The notes below the pieces were generated by a model. That model was given only the letters and a program-made list of their open reading frames with translations. It searched no databases and had not been told where the DNA came from. From the NCBI GenBank assembly GCA_029204225.1, contig CM055113.1:26864995-26928994 (forward strand): a stretch of 64,000 nt of DNA, in the 5' to 3' direction. Shown one piece after another: positions 62,466 to 64,000 of this stretch (positions are counted from its first letter, which is position 1; each line of letters starts with the position of its first letter). Origin of the DNA: Diphasiastrum complanatum. Lineage: Eukaryota > Streptophyta > Lycopodiopsida > Lycopodiales > Lycopodiaceae. The position numbers and the translations under genes are program-made.

Positions 62466-64000
62466 GACCTGATTTGCATTAGAAGTAAAATTGGAGGACA
62501 TGTTGTTAATGTACTTTTTGACATGGGATCCACTCATAATCTTATAAATGCAAATTTTGTGCAGATGCTAAACCTTCCTATCAAAAAAAGTGAGAAGAAA
62601 TACTATGTGAAAATGGCATCTGGATGTAATTCTGAATCCATGGATTATGTGGTTCCTAATGTACCATTGCACATACAGGATTATTATGAAAAACTTGAAT
62701 TCCATGTCGTTAATTTGGCAAATGTGGATGTGGTTCTTGGGCAACAATGGCATTATGATAAGAATAAATCTTTAAAAATTGATTTTGTTGAAAAATCTTT
62801 AACTTTTATGCATGATTGTTCTTTAATAAAGATTAGTGCTAGTTTAAGTATTGATGCTACTAATATTAAATCTTACTCTAAGCATGAGCTTAATTCTTTA
62901 ATAGAGAATACATAGTATAAATTTTATTTATATTTTCACAAGAATTTAATTTGTTGCAATGATGAAATTCTTAAACTTAATGCCATTAATAAACCTAGTG
63001 AGAACACTCTTGAATTTGAAGCCTATAGTGAACTTAGGCAAGAATTCAATGAGCTTTTTCTGGATCTTCCTATAGGTTTACCAGCTAAAAGGTCTGTAGA
63101 TCACAAGATTGGCCTTTTACCTAGGTCAATTTTGATTGCACAACACCCTTATAGGATGAGTGCATCAGAAGAGGCTGAGGTACAAAGGCAATTAAAGGGT
63201 ATCTAGAGAAAGGGTGAATTAAATCTAGTAAGTCTCCTTGGGCATCACCAGTGGTTCTGGTCGCCAAGAAGGATGGGAGGACTATAAGGTTTTGCATAGA
63301 ACTATAAAAGTTGAACAAAATAACAATTAAGAATAGGTATCCACGACCGCAAATGGATAACCTGATAGATTATCTTGGTGGTACAAGGTACTTACCAAGA
63401 TAGAACTAAGATTAGGGTATCATCAGATTCGCATTAACGTAGATGATATACCTACGACGGATTTTCAAACTCGATTTGGACAATACAAGTTTTTGGTGCT
63501 TCCATTTGGTTGACCAACGCACCAGCAACTTTCCAACAAACGATTTTGGTGCATCCATTTGGTTTGACCAATGCACCAGTGACTTTCCAACAAACAATTT
63601 ATTCAGGCCATATTTGGGAAGATTCATAGTCGTATTTTTGGATGATATCTTGGTCTTTAGTAAGACTTTGGCTAAATATAAAGAGCGTCTTAAGATTGTC
63701 TTGGACATCTTAAGAAAGGAAAAGTTTTTTGCCAAAGAGTCTAAATGTGATTTTTTTGCTAAAGAGTTATCTTAACTGGGGCATAAAATTTTCGAACGTG
63801 GTATAAAAATAGAGGCCACTCATATCCGAAGGGTTATTGAATGGCCAATTCTTACTACGGTTTGAAAAATCAAGTCATTCTTGGGTTTCATGGGATTTTT
63901 ACGTCGACATATACCATATTTTGCTAGGATGGCATTTCCCCTCATTCAAGCTTTGAGAGGATTTAAAAAACTTAGTCGGAGGGCTAGGAGTCACTAGTGG
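62466..64000 (+). pseudogene. Ty3/gypsy relic running off the window
   Basis: Protease FDMGSTHNLINANFVQMLNL and FHVVNLANVDVVLGQQW, then RT SVDHKIGLLPRSILIAQHPY, LPFG followed by a 53-bp duplication (63493-63598), VVFLDDILVFSKT with FLDD kept, CDFFAKELS, TAA, LGHKIFERGIKIEATHIR and IKSFLGFMGFLRRHIPYFAR. Frameshifts and stops are frequent from 63205. Related to the gypsy at 30640-33157 (VVRLASGLDTKIWDVKV / YVKMASGCNSESMDYVV blocks). The end is cut by the window. Confidence 0.85.
63493..63598. repeat. 53-bp tandem duplication inside gypsy RT
   Basis: TTGGTGC.TCCATTTGGT...CCAACAAAC occurs at 63493 and again at 63546 with a few differences, duplicating the LPFG..NAP.TFQQ motif and shifting the frame. 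Confidence 0.85.

Noticed and set aside
63412-63735. 107-aa minus frame
   Set aside because: Antisense shadow of the gypsy RT and its 53-bp duplication.

Overview
This is nuclear DNA from a land plant with a large, retrotransposon-filled genome. The evidence is plant-type Ty1/copia and Ty3/gypsy retroelements at every stage of decay, primer-binding sites of the plant TGGTATCAGAGC (initiator Met-tRNA) type, GT..AG introns, and very long GA/CT microsatellites. I cannot name the species. A seed-free plant such as a fern is a guess based only on the amino-methyltransferase-like gene described below. There are no rRNA or tRNA genes, no CRISPR arrays and no bacterial operons.

Host-like DNA survives as islands. 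(1) A small single-pass membrane-protein gene occurs twice, at about 1-1230 (788-967, frameshifted) and about 42230-43885 (43426-43710, open, 94 aa). The two lie in a ~1.2-1.6 kb duplicated segment, now 41 kb apart and separated mostly by transposons. (2) A spliced gene on the minus strand (exon 1 16153-15873, exon 2 15770-15357 continuing at 8006-7767) has the motif layout of a beta-class DNA amino-methyltransferase. Its second exon is split by a 7.35 kb LTR element with a perfect AACTC target duplication, and it carries an in-frame stop. (3) Coding-like exons of unknown identity lie on the plus strand beside the intact copia element (16200-16330, 22734-23440). (4) A decayed multi-exon gene at 55080-57466 (plus) has a ParB/sulfiredoxin-like DGNHR motif in its first exon and matching intron phases.

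The rest is mobile DNA. 1829-5180: copia gag fragment, gypsy pol, and a minus-strand copia 3' end inserted in the gypsy integrase. 8007-15356: gag-only LTR element, LTRs ~3% diverged. 16576-22733: complete young copia element with a 1322-aa polyprotein, TSD GATTT, and LTRs differing at 3 of 682 positions. 23711-33157: gypsy gag, several LTR/PBS relics, a copia/gypsy junction and two gypsy pol relics. 33461-38008: decayed copia with both LTRs. 38009-40760: decayed relative of the intact copia. 44650-49880: minus-strand gypsy broken by a 1.2 kb insertion and an opposite-strand gypsy piece. 50517-52710: copia and LTR relics. 58140-62000: gypsy and copia relics between two copies of a ~180 bp repeat. 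62206-64000: copia RT scrap and a gypsy element running off the end.

Apart from the intact copia, almost every coding stretch carries stops or frameshifts. The most unusual material is the pair of host-like (pseudo)genes: the methyltransferase-like locus and the DGNHR locus. They may be parts of one ParB-like/amino-methyltransferase gene family dispersed and broken by retrotransposons; that link is inference.
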